A DNA stretch of 64,000 bases from Neoroseomonas terrae (GCF_018129025.1 NZ_JAAEDI010000031.1:1-64000); one strand, 5' to 3'; shown: positions 17,573-26,787, counted from the stretch's first letter. The notes: generated by a model from the sequence alone, not told the origin. Program-made: numbers and translations.

Positions 17573-19405
17573 GTGGGTATCCGCGCCTGGTTGCGAAGCA
17601 AATTCTGGCCGGCACCCAGGCAGCAGGTGCCCCCGAGGCCACCGGCCCGTACCGCTAGCCGGCCGCGCCCGGCCGCACCGTCGCCCACCCAGCCAGAGCA
17701 GGAGGCCGCGCAACGGCCTGTGGAGGACGACCTCCGCGATGCCGATGGCGAACTGCGCGGCATCGAAGTCAGTGCCCGGCTGGGCCGGCGGTCGCTCATC
17801 GCAGGCCTTGCGGTGCTGTTGCTCTGGGCCATCGCCGCCGGCACATGGCGCGCCGCGGCGACGGCCGCTGCGGGATGGCCATTCGCCTGGTCCGACGCCT
17901 GGTCGGCGATCGGCCTGCTCATCCTCGGCGCGCCATTCCATATCATCGGTGCCTTCGCGACCGTTGCCGGCCTTGTCGTCGCGGCGGGCCTCATCGGCGC
18001 CTTCTTCGGCTTCCTCTTCGGGCTGCCCCGCCTCGATCCACGAAGCCAGGCGCTTGCCGCGACACAGGGCGGCGCCGGCGCGGCGCGCGGGTCCGACCAG
18101 CGCCCGCCTGCCGTCGATGACGCCACGCCGACGGAACCTGCCGCGGCCGGTGGCACGCGGTCGCATTCCGCCACCGTGGCCCAGCAGATCCTCGCCAGCT
18201 ACCGCGCGAGCCCCGCGCTGAACGAGATCGCCGACTGGCTCACCAAGATCATCGTCGGTGTCGGGCTGGTGCAGGCCCGGGACATTGGCCACGGCTTCAC
18301 GTCGCTGCTCCACTACCTGCTGATGGATGCGGGGCTCGTGCGTTACCCCGCCGCTGGCGCCGTCGTGCCCGCGGCGCTCATCGCGGGGACGATCGGCGGC
18401 TTCCTCTGGGCGTATCTGCTGATGACGCTGCTGCTGAGCCGCGAACTGGCGGAAGCGGCGATGGACCTCGAGAACGCGGGCGTGCGTCGGGCGGAGGCCC
18501 AAGCGCGCAAGGCCAGGAAGGAAGCCGAGAAGGCGCAGCGCGACCGCGCCGCCGCGGACCGCGTCGCCGAAGCGGCGGAGTTCGACCGCGACGCCGCGAA
18601 CAGGGAGGCCTCGCGCGAACAGGCGCTCCGGATGGCCGTGGGCGTGCTGCGATACCGGGACGTCTCGGAACTGCTGCGCGATGCCACGTTGGATGGCGGA
18701 CAGGTCCACGCCGATGCCGATCTGCGGGAGGCGGTGGACCTCCTGTCGAGCGAGGAACTGACGGAGGAAATGACGGCGGACGAAGTGCGCGCCTGGGCCA
18801 ATGCGCAGGCGCGGCGCCTGCGACTTGGCGACGCCATCGACGGCTTCACGCGCCTCGCGGAGCTGCGCCGGAACGCCTACAGTCAGAGCGATCTCGCGGT
18901 CGTCCTCGACGCCGCCGGGGCGCACGAGGCGGCGCATGCCGCGCGAGCGGGCGCCCAGGCTGAGAGTATCGACGTCGCACCGCGCGTCACGGCGATGAAC
19001 CGCATCCTCGACGCCCTGTACCGCCAGCCCCCGCAGCCCGATCTGGCGCTGAGCCTGATCACCGCGCTCGAGGCCGCCGACCCCGCGACCGGCGAGGACG
19101 CGACGATCCAGATGTACAAGGCCTGCGCGCTTGGCCAGAAGCATCGGGAGCTGGTGGCGCAGGCCGCCGAAGGCGGCGCGTCCCAGGCGCTTCAGGATGA
19201 GATCGGGATGGTCGAGGACGAGGCATTCGCGGCGCTGCAAGCCTCGCTCGACGCCCATATGTCGCGCGACTGGCTCCAACTGCTGATGGACCCGGCGCAT
19301 CCGGCCAAGACGGGTCTGGGCGGGCCGGAGCGCGAGGATGACCTGGAAACCTTTGCCGGGATCGAGCGCTTCCGGAGGCTTGTGGGGCCCTGGCCGGCCC
19401 GGTAG
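17573..19405 (+). CDS. Uncharacterised membrane protein with coiled coil and helical repeat domain
   Basis: 610 residues starting at a GTG with a good ribosome site (CGAGGCGAG). A Pro-rich cytoplasmic region spans 1-60. Hydrophobic segments lie at about 74-92 and 112-150, the latter ending in GAFFGFLFGLPR. A conserved amphipathic stretch, NEIADWLTKIIVGVGLVQ, is at 217-234, and a further membrane segment at about 262-288. A charged Ala/Arg/Glu coiled coil covers about 290-355, and the rest is a helical, TPR-like C-terminal domain. The GFLFGLPR plus DWLTKIIVGVGL pairing recurs in uncharacterised bacterial membrane proteins (recall), but no function is known to me. It stands alone between ftsK and a lipid kinase-like gene, with its own promoter-like region. 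Confidence 0.75.
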   Translation: MGIRAWLRSKFWPAPRQQVPPRPPARTASRPRPAAPSPTQPEQEAAQRPVEDDLRDADGELRGIEVSARLGRRSLIAGLAVLLLWAIAAGTWRAAATAAAGWPFAWSDAWSAIGLLILGAPFHIIGAFATVAGLVVAAGLIGAFFGFLFGLPRLDPRSQALAATQGGAGAARGSDQRPPAVDDATPTEPAAAGGTRSHSATVAQQILASYRASPALNEIADWLTKIIVGVGLVQARDIGHGFTSLLHYLLMDAGLVRYPAAGAVVPAALIAGTIGGFLWAYLLMTLLLSRELAEAAMDLENAGVRRAEAQARKARKEAEKAQRDRAAADRVAEAAEFDRDAANREASREQALRMAVGVLRYRDVSELLRDATLDGGQVHADADLREAVDLLSSEELTEEMTADEVRAWANAQARRLRLGDAIDGFTRLAELRRNAYSQSDLAVVLDAAGAHEAAHAARAGAQAESIDVAPRVTAMNRILDALYRQPPQPDLALSLITALEAADPATGEDATIQMYKACALGQKHRELVAQAAEGGASQALQDEIGMVEDEAFAALQASLDAHMSRDWLQLLMDPAHPAKTGLGGPEREDDLETFAGIERFRRLVGPWPAR

Positions 19406-19447
19406 CGCCGCGCGCAACCGCACGGTCGTTGCGGGCGTTGCGCCTGC

Positions 19448-20350
19448 ATGTCCGACGTGCCGACCGATGAGACACCAGCCGGAACCGCGGCGGCGCGCCC
19501 CATGCGCGCCGCCCTGCTGATCAATCCGGCTGCCGGATCGGCGCGGCTGGACCACACCGGCATCGGCGGCCTCACAACAGCGCTCGGCGAGGCGGGCTAC
19601 GACCTCGCCATCCCGCCGCAGCCCGAGCGGCCGCTCGACGCGCAGCTCGACGCCGCGCTCGAAGCGCAGCCAGATGTGGTCTTCGTCATCGGCGGCGATG
19701 GCACCATTCGCGCCGTCGCGGAACGGCTGGTCGGGCGGGACATCACGCTCGGCATCCTGCCGGGCGGCACGATGAACCGGCTGGCGGCGCGGCTCGGCCT
19801 GCCCGGGGACCCCCTGCAGGCCGCCCGCAGCCTGGCCGGCGCCATGGCTGAACCGCTGGCCCATGGCGCGCTGAACGGCCGCGTCTTCCTGTATCAGTCA
19901 ATCGTCGGCCGCACCTCCCGCCTCGTGCGCTTTCGCGAGATGCAGCGCGGCACCGGCATCGCCGGCTGGCTGCCGCTGATCCGCGCGGCACTGCGCGCCG
20001 TCGCCCGGCCGCCGCGCCGCGCCCTGCGGCTGCGCGTGAACGGCCGCCGCCTGCGGGCGGATGTAGCGGTCGTGACGCTGCCGGTCCCGGGCGACGAGCC
20101 GCACTTCCAGGTCGATGCCGTGAAGCGCGGCGGCGTGCTGCGGGGGCTGCGGCAGGGCTGGCGCTGGATCCGCGGGCGGCTCGCCGGGGATCAGGGCGTC
20201 ACCACCTTCCATCGCCCGTATCTGGCCGTGCAGGGCGTGGACCGCCGGCTTCGCGTCACGCTGGATGGGGAGCAGCACCTCCTCACACCCCCGCTGCGCT
20301 TCCGCCTGCGGCCCGGCAGCCTGCGGGTGCTGCGGCCGGCGCGCGGATGA
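19448..20350 (+). CDS. Diacylglycerol kinase-family lipid kinase-like protein
   Basis: 300 residues. The N-terminal catalytic domain has ALLINPAAGSARL and the nucleotide-binding motif VVFVIGGDGTIRAVAERLVG, followed by LGILPGGTMNRLAARLGLP, all characteristic of the DAGK/YegS/sphingosine kinase fold. These enzymes phosphorylate lipid hydroxyls. The substrate here cannot be told from sequence. The C-terminal beta-rich domain (about 130-300) is shorter and more basic than in YegS. A methionine at residue 19 (MRAALLINPA) is an alternative start. It overlaps the next gene, a phosphoesterase, by four bases, so the two form an operon, possibly for lipid or phosphate turnover. Confidence 0.85.
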   Translation: MSDVPTDETPAGTAAARPMRAALLINPAAGSARLDHTGIGGLTTALGEAGYDLAIPPQPERPLDAQLDAALEAQPDVVFVIGGDGTIRAVAERLVGRDITLGILPGGTMNRLAARLGLPGDPLQAARSLAGAMAEPLAHGALNGRVFLYQSIVGRTSRLVRFREMQRGTGIAGWLPLIRAALRAVARPPRRALRLRVNGRRLRADVAVVTLPVPGDEPHFQVDAVKRGGVLRGLRQGWRWIRGRLAGDQGVTTFHRPYLAVQGVDRRLRVTLDGEQHLLTPPLRFRLRPGSLRVLRPARG

Positions 20351-21099
20351 TCCGCGTCGCGCATCTCTCGGACATCCATTTCGGCGCGCATCAGCCGGAC
20401 CTGGTTGCCCCGCTGATTGAGGACATCGCGCGCTTCGCCCCGGACGCGATCGCCATCAGCGGCGACCTGACGCAGCATGCCCGCGACATCGAGTTCGAGG
20501 CCGCGGCCGCGTTCATCGCGGCCCTGCCCGCGCCGGTCGTCGCCGTGCCGGGCAACCACGACATCCCGGCACGCGCCGTCTTCGAGCGCATGTTCGATCC
20601 GCGCCGTCGCTGGCGGCGCTTCATCAGCGCCACGACCGAGCCGGTCCTGACGCTGCCAGGCCTTGCGCTGATCGGCCTCGACACCGTGCGCCGCGCGCAA
20701 CCGCATCCCGACTGGTCGGCCGGTGGCGTCTCCCGCGGGCGGCTCGCGCGCCTTGCCGCGCATATCGAGGCGGCGGCGGGGCGCATCGTCGTGGTGGTCG
20801 CCCATCATCCGATGCGCCATCCGCCGACCGCGATGAACCGCGCGCGGCCCTTGGGCGCCTCCGCCGCGCTTGCCACGATGCGGGGGGCAGGCGTTGCCGC
20901 GATCCTGTCCGGGCACCTGCACCGCCCGACGGAGCCGCTCGGCACGCCGCCGGTGCTGATCTGCGGCAGCAGCCTGTCCCACCGCGTCCGCGGCGTGCCG
21001 AACGGCTGGACGCTGGTGGAATTCGGCAATGGCCCTCCGCACGCCCGATACCGCACGGCGGAAGGGCTGGTTTGGCGCGACGCGACCGTCCTCGCGTGA
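20347..21099 (+). CDS. Calcineurin-like metallophosphoesterase
   Basis: 250 residues with the complete dimetal motif set: HLSDIHFG near the N-terminus, ISGDLTQHA, VPGNHDIP, VVVVAHHPM and a C-terminal LSGHLHR. This pattern and size match class III cyclic-nucleotide phosphodiesterases (CpdA-like), but members of this family also hydrolyse other phosphodiesters, so the substrate is open. There is no signal peptide, so it is cytosolic. The ATG overlaps the stop of the lipid kinase-like gene. Confidence 0.88.
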   Translation: MIRVAHLSDIHFGAHQPDLVAPLIEDIARFAPDAIAISGDLTQHARDIEFEAAAAFIAALPAPVVAVPGNHDIPARAVFERMFDPRRRWRRFISATTEPVLTLPGLALIGLDTVRRAQPHPDWSAGGVSRGRLARLAAHIEAAAGRIVVVVAHHPMRHPPTAMNRARPLGASAALATMRGAGVAAILSGHLHRPTEPLGTPPVLICGSSLSHRVRGVPNGWTLVEFGNGPPHARYRTAEGLVWRDATVLA

Positions 21100-21183
21100 C
21101 CGGCCGCGGCTTCCGGTTCCAATCCGCCCCCGCCATGCCCTAGGCTTCCGGCCAAGGCCCCGGAGGCCGGGAGGAAACACGCA

Positions 21184-22155
21184 TTGATCACCCGTCGCAC
21201 CCTTGCGGCCACGGCTGCTGCCGTGCTCGCCGCACCGGCCCTCCACGCCCAGGGCAGTTGGCCGGACAAGCCGGTCCGCTTCATCCTGGGTGGCGCCGCC
21301 GGCGGCGTCTCCGACATCTTCCTGCGGATGATGGAGAACCGGCTGCGCGAGACGCTCGGCCAGCCGATGATCATGGAGCCGAGGCCGGGCGCGGGCGGCA
21401 TGGTGGGGGCGGAGGTCACGGCGCGCTCCGCGCCCGATGGCTACACCCACTTCGTCAACCACATCGCATCCCACGGCATCGGCCCTACGCTGTACCGGCG
21501 CCTCTCCTTCGATCCGCTGAAGGACCTGCCGGGCGTCGCCCGCATCGCCGCGATGCCCAACGTGCTGATCGTCAAGGGAGACGGGCCGATCCAGTCGGTG
21601 CAGGACCTCGTCGCCTTCTGTCGCGCCAATCCGGGCCGGGCCAATTTCTCCTCGGCGGGATCAGGGACATCGTCGCACCTGTCCGGCCTGCTGTTCGGCA
21701 TGCGGATGGGGATCGAGGTGACGCATGTGCCCTATCGCGGCACGGCCCCATCCATGGCGGCGGTGCTGAACGGGGAGGTGCTGTTCAACATCGACAACGC
21801 CCCCGTCTCCCGCCAGCAGGTGCTGGCCGGCATGCTGCGGGCGCTCGGCGTGTCCACGGCGCAGCGCTCGTCCACGATGCCGGAACTCGTGCCGCTGCAG
21901 GACCAGGGCGTGCCGGATTTCGACGTCGCTTCCTGGTACGGCATCGCCATGCCGGTGGGCGTGCCACGGGCGATCCGCGACCGGCTGGGGACCGAGATCG
22001 TCTCGGCACTGAACGACCCGGGCATCGCACAGCGCCTGCAGGAATACGGCGCAGAACCCTGGCCACTCGGCCCGGATGCCTATGACGCCTTCATGCGGGC
22101 CGAGGTGGTGAAATGGGCTCCGGTCGTGCGGGCATCTGGGGCGCAGGTGGACTGA
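21184..22155 (+). CDS. Bug/TctC-family binding protein (TTG start)
   Basis: A periplasmic solute receptor of 323 residues. The start appears to be TTG at 21184, preceded by a strong ribosome site (GGGAGGAAAC) at the right distance; no ATG fits the signal peptide. The signal sequence ITRRTLAATAAAVLAAPALHAQ has twin arginines. Then come DKPVRFILGGAAGGVSDIFLR, LSFDPLKDLPGVARI and VPYRGTAPSMAAVLNGE, typical Bug landmarks. No TctA/TctB genes are adjacent. A large spacer (22156-22597) carrying hairpin element D follows. Confidence 0.9.
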   Translation: MITRRTLAATAAAVLAAPALHAQGSWPDKPVRFILGGAAGGVSDIFLRMMENRLRETLGQPMIMEPRPGAGGMVGAEVTARSAPDGYTHFVNHIASHGIGPTLYRRLSFDPLKDLPGVARIAAMPNVLIVKGDGPIQSVQDLVAFCRANPGRANFSSAGSGTSSHLSGLLFGMRMGIEVTHVPYRGTAPSMAAVLNGEVLFNIDNAPVSRQQVLAGMLRALGVSTAQRSSTMPELVPLQDQGVPDFDVASWYGIAMPVGVPRAIRDRLGTEIVSALNDPGIAQRLQEYGAEPWPLGPDAYDAFMRAEVVKWAPVVRASGAQVD

Positions 22156-22238
22156 TATCGGCGGCCGTTCTTGGTCGTGCCGCTCCCGGATGGCGATCGG
22201 TGTCGGACGGGGTTTGCCCCCTTCTTGCGAAGGTAAAA

Positions 22239-22469
22239 CTGGAGAGGGGCGCCGCCCCTCTCCAGACCTCACCCCGCCAGGCCATTGCATGGCCTGGACC
22301 GTCGGCACCTGGCGTTGGGCAGAAGGTCGTTCTGGCCCCGGCAAACGCGCGGGGCGCAGGCGCGGGTTTCGGCACCATTCTGCCAGCGGCGCCCGACGCC
22401 CGGTTGAGGTTTGCAAAGGCCCTTCGGCCTTTGCCGGGGTGGGGTTCGGGGAGGGGCGGCGCCCCTCCC
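22239..22469. repeat. Composite hairpin element, copy D (L arm then inverted R arm)
   Basis: The outer L hairpin is at 22239-22265 (CTGGAGAGGGGC/GCCCCTCTCCAG), the inner L at 22277-22297 (CCAGGCCAT/ATGGCCTGG), the inner R at 22413-22434 (GCAAAGGCC/GGCCTTTGC) and the outer R at 22449-22469 (GGGAGGGGC/GCCCCTCCC). Outer stems are extended relative to copy A by compensating bases. It lies 83 bases after the Bug gene stop. The 442-base spacer around it holds no gene I can support. Confidence 0.82.
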
Positions 22470-22597
22470 TGATCCAACCGACGAGGCTCAACCCCGCGCC
22501 AATGAGGTAGCACCCAGGGACGGGCGGTCGCACCGTCTGCTTTCGGATCGGCCTTGCCGCTCGCAATCCCGCCACGCTGCGGGCATAGACCCGCGGC

Positions 22598-24280
22598 GTG
22601 ACCGAGCCGATCCTGCTGCGCCGCATCCTGTTCGTCCTGCTGGCCCTGGCCATCGTGGCCGGCCTGCTGCGCCTTGCTGTCGCCGTGCTGGCGCCAGGCG
22701 GCTGGACGCTGTGGGAAGGGCTGATTCTGCTCTGCTTCCTCGGCACCATCCCCTGGAGCGCGCTGTCGGCCGCCAATGCGCTGGTGGGGCTCGCGATCCG
22801 GCTGTTCGCCCGCGACCCCGTCGCCGCCGCGCTGCCGGCGCTCCGGCAGGTCCGTCCCGGCCCGCCGCAGGGCCGTACCGCCATCGCCATCTGCATTCGC
22901 AATGAGGACATGGACGCCGTCCTGCCGCCGCTCCGCAGGCTGATGGATGGGCTCGCGGCCCACGGCGTGGCGGATCTCTTCGCGCTGTGGATCCTGTCCG
23001 ACACACCGGCCGGCCCGACCGCAGAGGCCGAGGAAGCCGCCATCCGCGCCTTCGCTGCCGGCCGCATCGACACGCAGTATCGCCGCCGCGTCGTGAATGA
23101 CGGTTTCAAGGCTGGCAACGTCATGGACTTCCTCGACCACCACGCCGAGGGGCTCGACCACTTCCTCTGCCTCGACGCCGATTCCGGGATGACGCCGGAG
23201 GCCGTGCTGCGCCTCGTCGCCATTCTCGAAGCCGACCCGAAGCTCGCCATCGTGCAGCAGCTCATCCACGGCAGGCCGGCGGGCGCGGCGTTCCCGCGGC
23301 TGTTCCAGTTCGGGATGCGCCAGGGCATGCGGACTTGGGCGACGGGGCAGGCCTGGTGGCAGGGTGATGAGGGTCCGTACTGGGGCCATAACGCCGTCAT
23401 CCGCATCGCCCCGTTCCGGGAACACTGCCGGCTGGAACCGCTGCGGGACGGGTCGCGCATCCTGTCCCACGACCAGGTGGAGGCGACGCGGCTGACGGCC
23501 GCCGGCTGGAAGGTGCGCGTGCTGCCCGACGACACCGGCAGCAGCGAGGGCAATCCACCCACCTTCGGCGACTTCGTCACGCGCGACCTGCGCTGGGCCG
23601 GCGGCAACATGCAGTACCTCGCGCTGCTGCGCCTGCCGGGGCAGACCCTGATGGCGCGCTGGCAACTGGTGCAGGCGATGCTGCTGTTCCTCGGCGCGCC
23701 GCTGTGGTGCGCGATCCTGCTGCTGGCCGCGATCAATGCGCTGACCGGCGGCGGGGCCACGACGCCGACAGGCGGGCTGCTGCTGCTCCTGCTCGCCGGC
23801 TGGACCTGCCACTACGCGCCGAAGCTTGCCGGCTACGTCGAACTTCTGCTGCGCCGCGACCTCTCGGACGCCTATGGCGGGCGCGACGACGTGCTGCGCG
23901 GCGCAGCGGCCGAGATCGCCTTCACCACGCTGATGGAACCGGCGCGGCTGATGGCGCAGTCGCTGTTCATGCTGGCGCTGCCCTTCGGGCTGAAGGTCGG
24001 CTGGGTGCCGCAGAACCGCGCCGACCGCGGCGTGTCCTGGGCGGATGCGGCGCAGCAGTTCTGGCCGCCGACGCTGGCCGGCGTGCTGCTGGCGGTCGCC
24101 TTCGCGGCCGCTTCGCCCTTCGCGCTGCTGCTGGCGATGCCGGTGCTGGCGTCGCTCCTGCTCGCCATTCCCTTCGCGGTGGTCACGGCCGATGCGGATT
24201 TCTCCGCCTGGCTGCGGCAGGAGGAAATCGGCGCGCTGCCGGAGGAACGGCTCGGCTTCGCCGCGCGGGGCGCTGCGTGA
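22598..24280 (+). CDS. mdoH: Glucans biosynthesis glucosyltransferase MdoH (OpgH)
   Basis: An inner-membrane family 2 glycosyltransferase that builds the beta-glucan backbone of osmoregulated periplasmic glucans from UDP-glucose. It has 560 residues, GTG start. Two N-terminal membrane segments precede the catalytic domain, which has AIAICIRNEDMD, the DxD-type CLDADSGM (about 192), GHNAVIRIAPF, the base motif SHDQVEATRL (about 289) and SSEGNPPTFGDFVTRDLRWA with the product-site RW motif. Several C-terminal membrane spans follow. It is much shorter than the E. coli protein (847 residues) because terminal extensions are missing, as in other alphaproteobacterial versions. The partner periplasmic gene mdoG is not in the window. 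Confidence 0.9.
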   Translation: MTEPILLRRILFVLLALAIVAGLLRLAVAVLAPGGWTLWEGLILLCFLGTIPWSALSAANALVGLAIRLFARDPVAAALPALRQVRPGPPQGRTAIAICIRNEDMDAVLPPLRRLMDGLAAHGVADLFALWILSDTPAGPTAEAEEAAIRAFAAGRIDTQYRRRVVNDGFKAGNVMDFLDHHAEGLDHFLCLDADSGMTPEAVLRLVAILEADPKLAIVQQLIHGRPAGAAFPRLFQFGMRQGMRTWATGQAWWQGDEGPYWGHNAVIRIAPFREHCRLEPLRDGSRILSHDQVEATRLTAAGWKVRVLPDDTGSSEGNPPTFGDFVTRDLRWAGGNMQYLALLRLPGQTLMARWQLVQAMLLFLGAPLWCAILLLAAINALTGGGATTPTGGLLLLLLAGWTCHYAPKLAGYVELLLRRDLSDAYGGRDDVLRGAAAEIAFTTLMEPARLMAQSLFMLALPFGLKVGWVPQNRADRGVSWADAAQQFWPPTLAGVLLAVAFAAASPFALLLAMPVLASLLLAIPFAVVTADADFSAWLRQEEIGALPEERLGFAARGAA

Positions 24281-24330
24281 CCGTGGAAAGCCGTTTCCGC
24301 GCCAATCGCGACGGCCGTATTCTACGGGTC

Positions 24331-24894
24331 ATGCCGCATCTCCGCCGCATCCTGCGCGCGCCGCTGCTGATCCTCGCCTTCCTCTGGGTCGTGCTGGAGG
24401 AAACGATCTGGCGCTGGGCCGGGCAACTCGGCGCGGCGATCGCGCGGCTGCCGGTCTTCGCCGGGCTCGAACGGCTGGTCGCGCGGCTGGATGCGCGTAT
24501 CGTGCTGCTGCTGTTCCTGCTGCCGCTGCTCGCGCTGATCCCGCTGAAGCTCGCCGCGGTCTGGCTGATCGGCGGCGGGCATGCGATCAAGGGGGTGATG
24601 TTGCTGGTTAGCGCAAAATTCCTGGGCACCGCGGTCTCGGCGCATCTCTATGCCCTGGCCGAGCCGAAGCTGATGACCATCGCCGCCTTCGCGCGGGTGC
24701 GGAACGTCGTCGTCGGGCTGTTGGCGCGGGCCCATGCCTATCTTGAGGCGCTGCGGGTCTGGCAGGCCGTGCGGCGGGCCAAGGCGATGGCGCGCGTCCT
24801 CGCCGCGCGGGTGCACATCCTGGTGTTCGGCGACGGCCCGGGGCTGATCGGCCGGGTACGCGCTGTGCGCGCCCGCTGGCGGCATCGCGCATGA
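24331..24894 (+). CDS. Uncharacterised small membrane protein
   Basis: 187 residues. A hydrophobic helix lies at about 10-25 (APLLILAFLWVVLEETI), a strong one at about 55-80 (IVLLLFLLPLLALIPLKLAAVWLIGG) and a third amphipathic stretch at about 85-105. The C-terminus is basic (RRAKAMARVLAAR onward) and presumably cytoplasmic. I do not recognise the family. A GTG at 24277 overlapping the mdoH stop is an alternative start adding 18 residues, which would make the genes translationally coupled. The 3' end overlaps the next gene by four bases, so mdoH, this gene and the reductase-like gene form one operon. Confidence 0.7.
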   Translation: MPHLRRILRAPLLILAFLWVVLEETIWRWAGQLGAAIARLPVFAGLERLVARLDARIVLLLFLLPLLALIPLKLAAVWLIGGGHAIKGVMLLVSAKFLGTAVSAHLYALAEPKLMTIAAFARVRNVVVGLLARAHAYLEALRVWQAVRRAKAMARVLAARVHILVFGDGPGLIGRVRAVRARWRHRA

Positions 24895-25415
24895 CCGCGC
24901 GGGTCATCCTTTATGCCGCCATGTCCATCGACGGCTGCCTCGCGGATGAAGAAGGCGGCATCGGCTGGCTCGCCCCCTTCGACGCGCAGGACTACGGCAT
25001 GGCCGGCTTCCTCGCGCGCATCGGGGCTCTGCTGACCGGCCGCGCGACCTACGACCAAGTACGCGACTTCGCCGAGTGGCCCTATGCCGGGAAGCGCGTG
25101 GTGGTGCTGACGCACCGGCCGCTCGACCCCAACCCGCCGGCCGGAGTGGAGGCGGCGGAAGGCGACCTGGGCGCCGTGATCGCTCGGCTGAAAGCCGAGA
25201 CGGCGGGCGACATCTGGCTGCTGGGCGGCGCGGCGGTCGCGCAGGCGGCCATGGCGCGCGGCCTCGTGGACCGGCTCGAACTGTTCGTCATTCCGGTCAC
25301 ACTCGGTGCCGGCATCCGGCTGTTCGGCACTTCCGGCGCGTTGCAAGGCTGGCGGCTTGCCGCGACGCGGTCCTTTCCGAACGGTGTGGTCGAGCTGGAC
25401 TACGACCGCGGCTGA
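24891..25415 (+). CDS. Dihydrofolate reductase-family (RibD C-terminal-like) protein
   Basis: 174 residues. The fold signature is visible as VILYAAMSIDGCLADEEGGIGWL at the N-terminus, LLTGRATYDQVRDF with the NADPH-binding arginine region, VVLTHRPLDPN, and GDIWLLGGAAVAQAAM, which binds the dinucleotide diphosphate. Members reduce pterins or ribosylamino-pyrimidines, but many are uncharacterised and the substrate here is unknown. It is translationally coupled to the membrane protein gene upstream and followed 80 bases later by an esterase gene. Confidence 0.85.
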   Translation: MTARVILYAAMSIDGCLADEEGGIGWLAPFDAQDYGMAGFLARIGALLTGRATYDQVRDFAEWPYAGKRVVVLTHRPLDPNPPAGVEAAEGDLGAVIARLKAETAGDIWLLGGAAVAQAAMARGLVDRLELFVIPVTLGAGIRLFGTSGALQGWRLAATRSFPNGVVELDYDRG

Positions 25416-25495
25416 TTCCGCCCCTGCCGGGGTGGATCGTCGGCGCCTTACCCGGCACGCTCCGCGGACGGCCATCGCGGAGTGACGGAAAGACC

Positions 25496-26446
25496 ATGCC
25501 CCTCGACCCCGGCGCACAAAGCGTCCTTGACCTGATCCGCGAGAGCGGCCGCCCCGCCCTCCACACACTGACGCCGGAGCAGGCGCGCGAGGTCTCCGCC
25601 GCCGCGGTTCCCGTGCTGCAGCCCGACCCGCAGGACGTCGCCGAGGTCGAGGATCTGGCCTGCCCCGGCCCCGCCCGCCCGATCGGGCTGCGGCGGTATC
25701 GCGGCCGCGGCACCGACCCCGCCGCCGTCCTGCCCTGCCTCGTCTTCATCCATGGCGGCGGCTGGGTAATCGGCAGCCTGTACACCTACGACCAGCTCTG
25801 CCGCAGCCTCGCCAACCACCTCGGCGCCTGCGTCATCTCGGTGGATTACCGGCTCTCGCCCGAACACCGCTTCCCCGCCGCCGTCGAGGATTGCGCCGCC
25901 GCCCTGCGCTTCATCCACGCCGAGGCAGCGACGCTGCGCATCGACCCGGCACGCATCGCCGTCGGCGGCGACAGCGCCGGTGGCAACCTCTCCGCCGTCA
26001 TGGCGCTGATGGGTCGCGACGGGACGGTGCCGGCGCCGGGATTCCAACTGCTGCTGTATCCGGCGACCGACCTCGGCGGCGCCGAGCGTGCTTCCTACCA
26101 CCGCTGCATCGACGGCTATCCGCTGACCGCAGCGACGATGCGCTGGTTCGTCGACCACTACATCCCCGATGCGGCCGAGCGTTCCGACTGGCGTGCCTCC
26201 CCACTGCGTGCCGCCTCGCTCGCGGGCGTCGCGCCCGCCTTCGTGATGACCTGCGGCCACGACCCGCTGCACGACGAAGGCGCGGCCTACGCGCACCGTC
26301 TGGCGGCGGAAGGCGTGCCGGTGACGCATCTGCACGTCGCGAACCAGATGCACGCCTATCTGACGATGGGGCGGTTCATCCCGACCTCGGACCTGACGCT
26401 ACGACAAGCCGCGGCGGCGCTGCGGGCGCATTGGGGGGTGGGGTAG
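25496..26446 (+). CDS. Alpha/beta hydrolase, hormone-sensitive lipase-like esterase
   Basis: 316 residues with all family landmarks: the oxyanion motif FIHGGGWVIGS (about residue 83), YRLSPEHRFPAAVED, the nucleophile serine in GGDSAGGNL (about 158), the acid in MTCGHDPLHDEG and the histidine in QMHAYL. This is the type IV (HSL) esterase layout; it probably cleaves short-chain esters. There is no signal peptide. ATG 25496 is chosen since upstream sequence is antisense-like low complexity. It converges on cmk with hairpin element E between them. Confidence 0.9.
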   Translation: MPLDPGAQSVLDLIRESGRPALHTLTPEQAREVSAAAVPVLQPDPQDVAEVEDLACPGPARPIGLRRYRGRGTDPAAVLPCLVFIHGGGWVIGSLYTYDQLCRSLANHLGACVISVDYRLSPEHRFPAAVEDCAAALRFIHAEAATLRIDPARIAVGGDSAGGNLSAVMALMGRDGTVPAPGFQLLLYPATDLGGAERASYHRCIDGYPLTAATMRWFVDHYIPDAAERSDWRASPLRAASLAGVAPAFVMTCGHDPLHDEGAAYAHRLAAEGVPVTHLHVANQMHAYLTMGRFIPTSDLTLRQAAAALRAHWGVG

Positions 26447-26508
26447 GCGCGGCATTTGCTCCCGCGGTGCGCGTGATCGGAAGGGAGCTTTGCCCCTTAG
26501 CTGGATCA

Positions 26509-26740
26509 GGAAGGGGCTCTGCCCCTTCCCGAACCCTACCCCGGCAAAGGCCGAAAGGCCTTTGCAAACCTCGACCTGGCGCTGCGCGCATAGGGCCGGA
26601 CGATGATGGTCATATGCTCTGCGCACGGAAGCGATTTGACATCAGGAGAATGGCCTTCGCGCCCGGCGCCAAATGATGGCGGTCCAGGCCATCCATGGCC
26701 TGGCGGGGTGAGGCTCGGAGAGGGGCAGTGCCCCTCTTCG
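26509..26740. repeat. Composite hairpin element, copy E (R arm then inverted L arm)
   Basis: The outer R hairpin is at 26509-26529 (GGAAGGGGC/GCCCCTTCC), the inner R at 26544-26565 (GCAAAGGCC/GGCCTTTGC), the inner L at 26684-26703 (CCAGGCCAT/ATGGCCTGG) and the outer L at about 26716-26740 (an imperfect GAGAGGGGC/GCCCCTC). It lies between the convergent esterase and cmk genes. The 341-base spacer has no gene. Confidence 0.8.
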
Positions 26741-26787
26741 ATCCACCTTCGCGCAGATAAGGCTTTGCCGCTCTCTCCGAGGAACTC

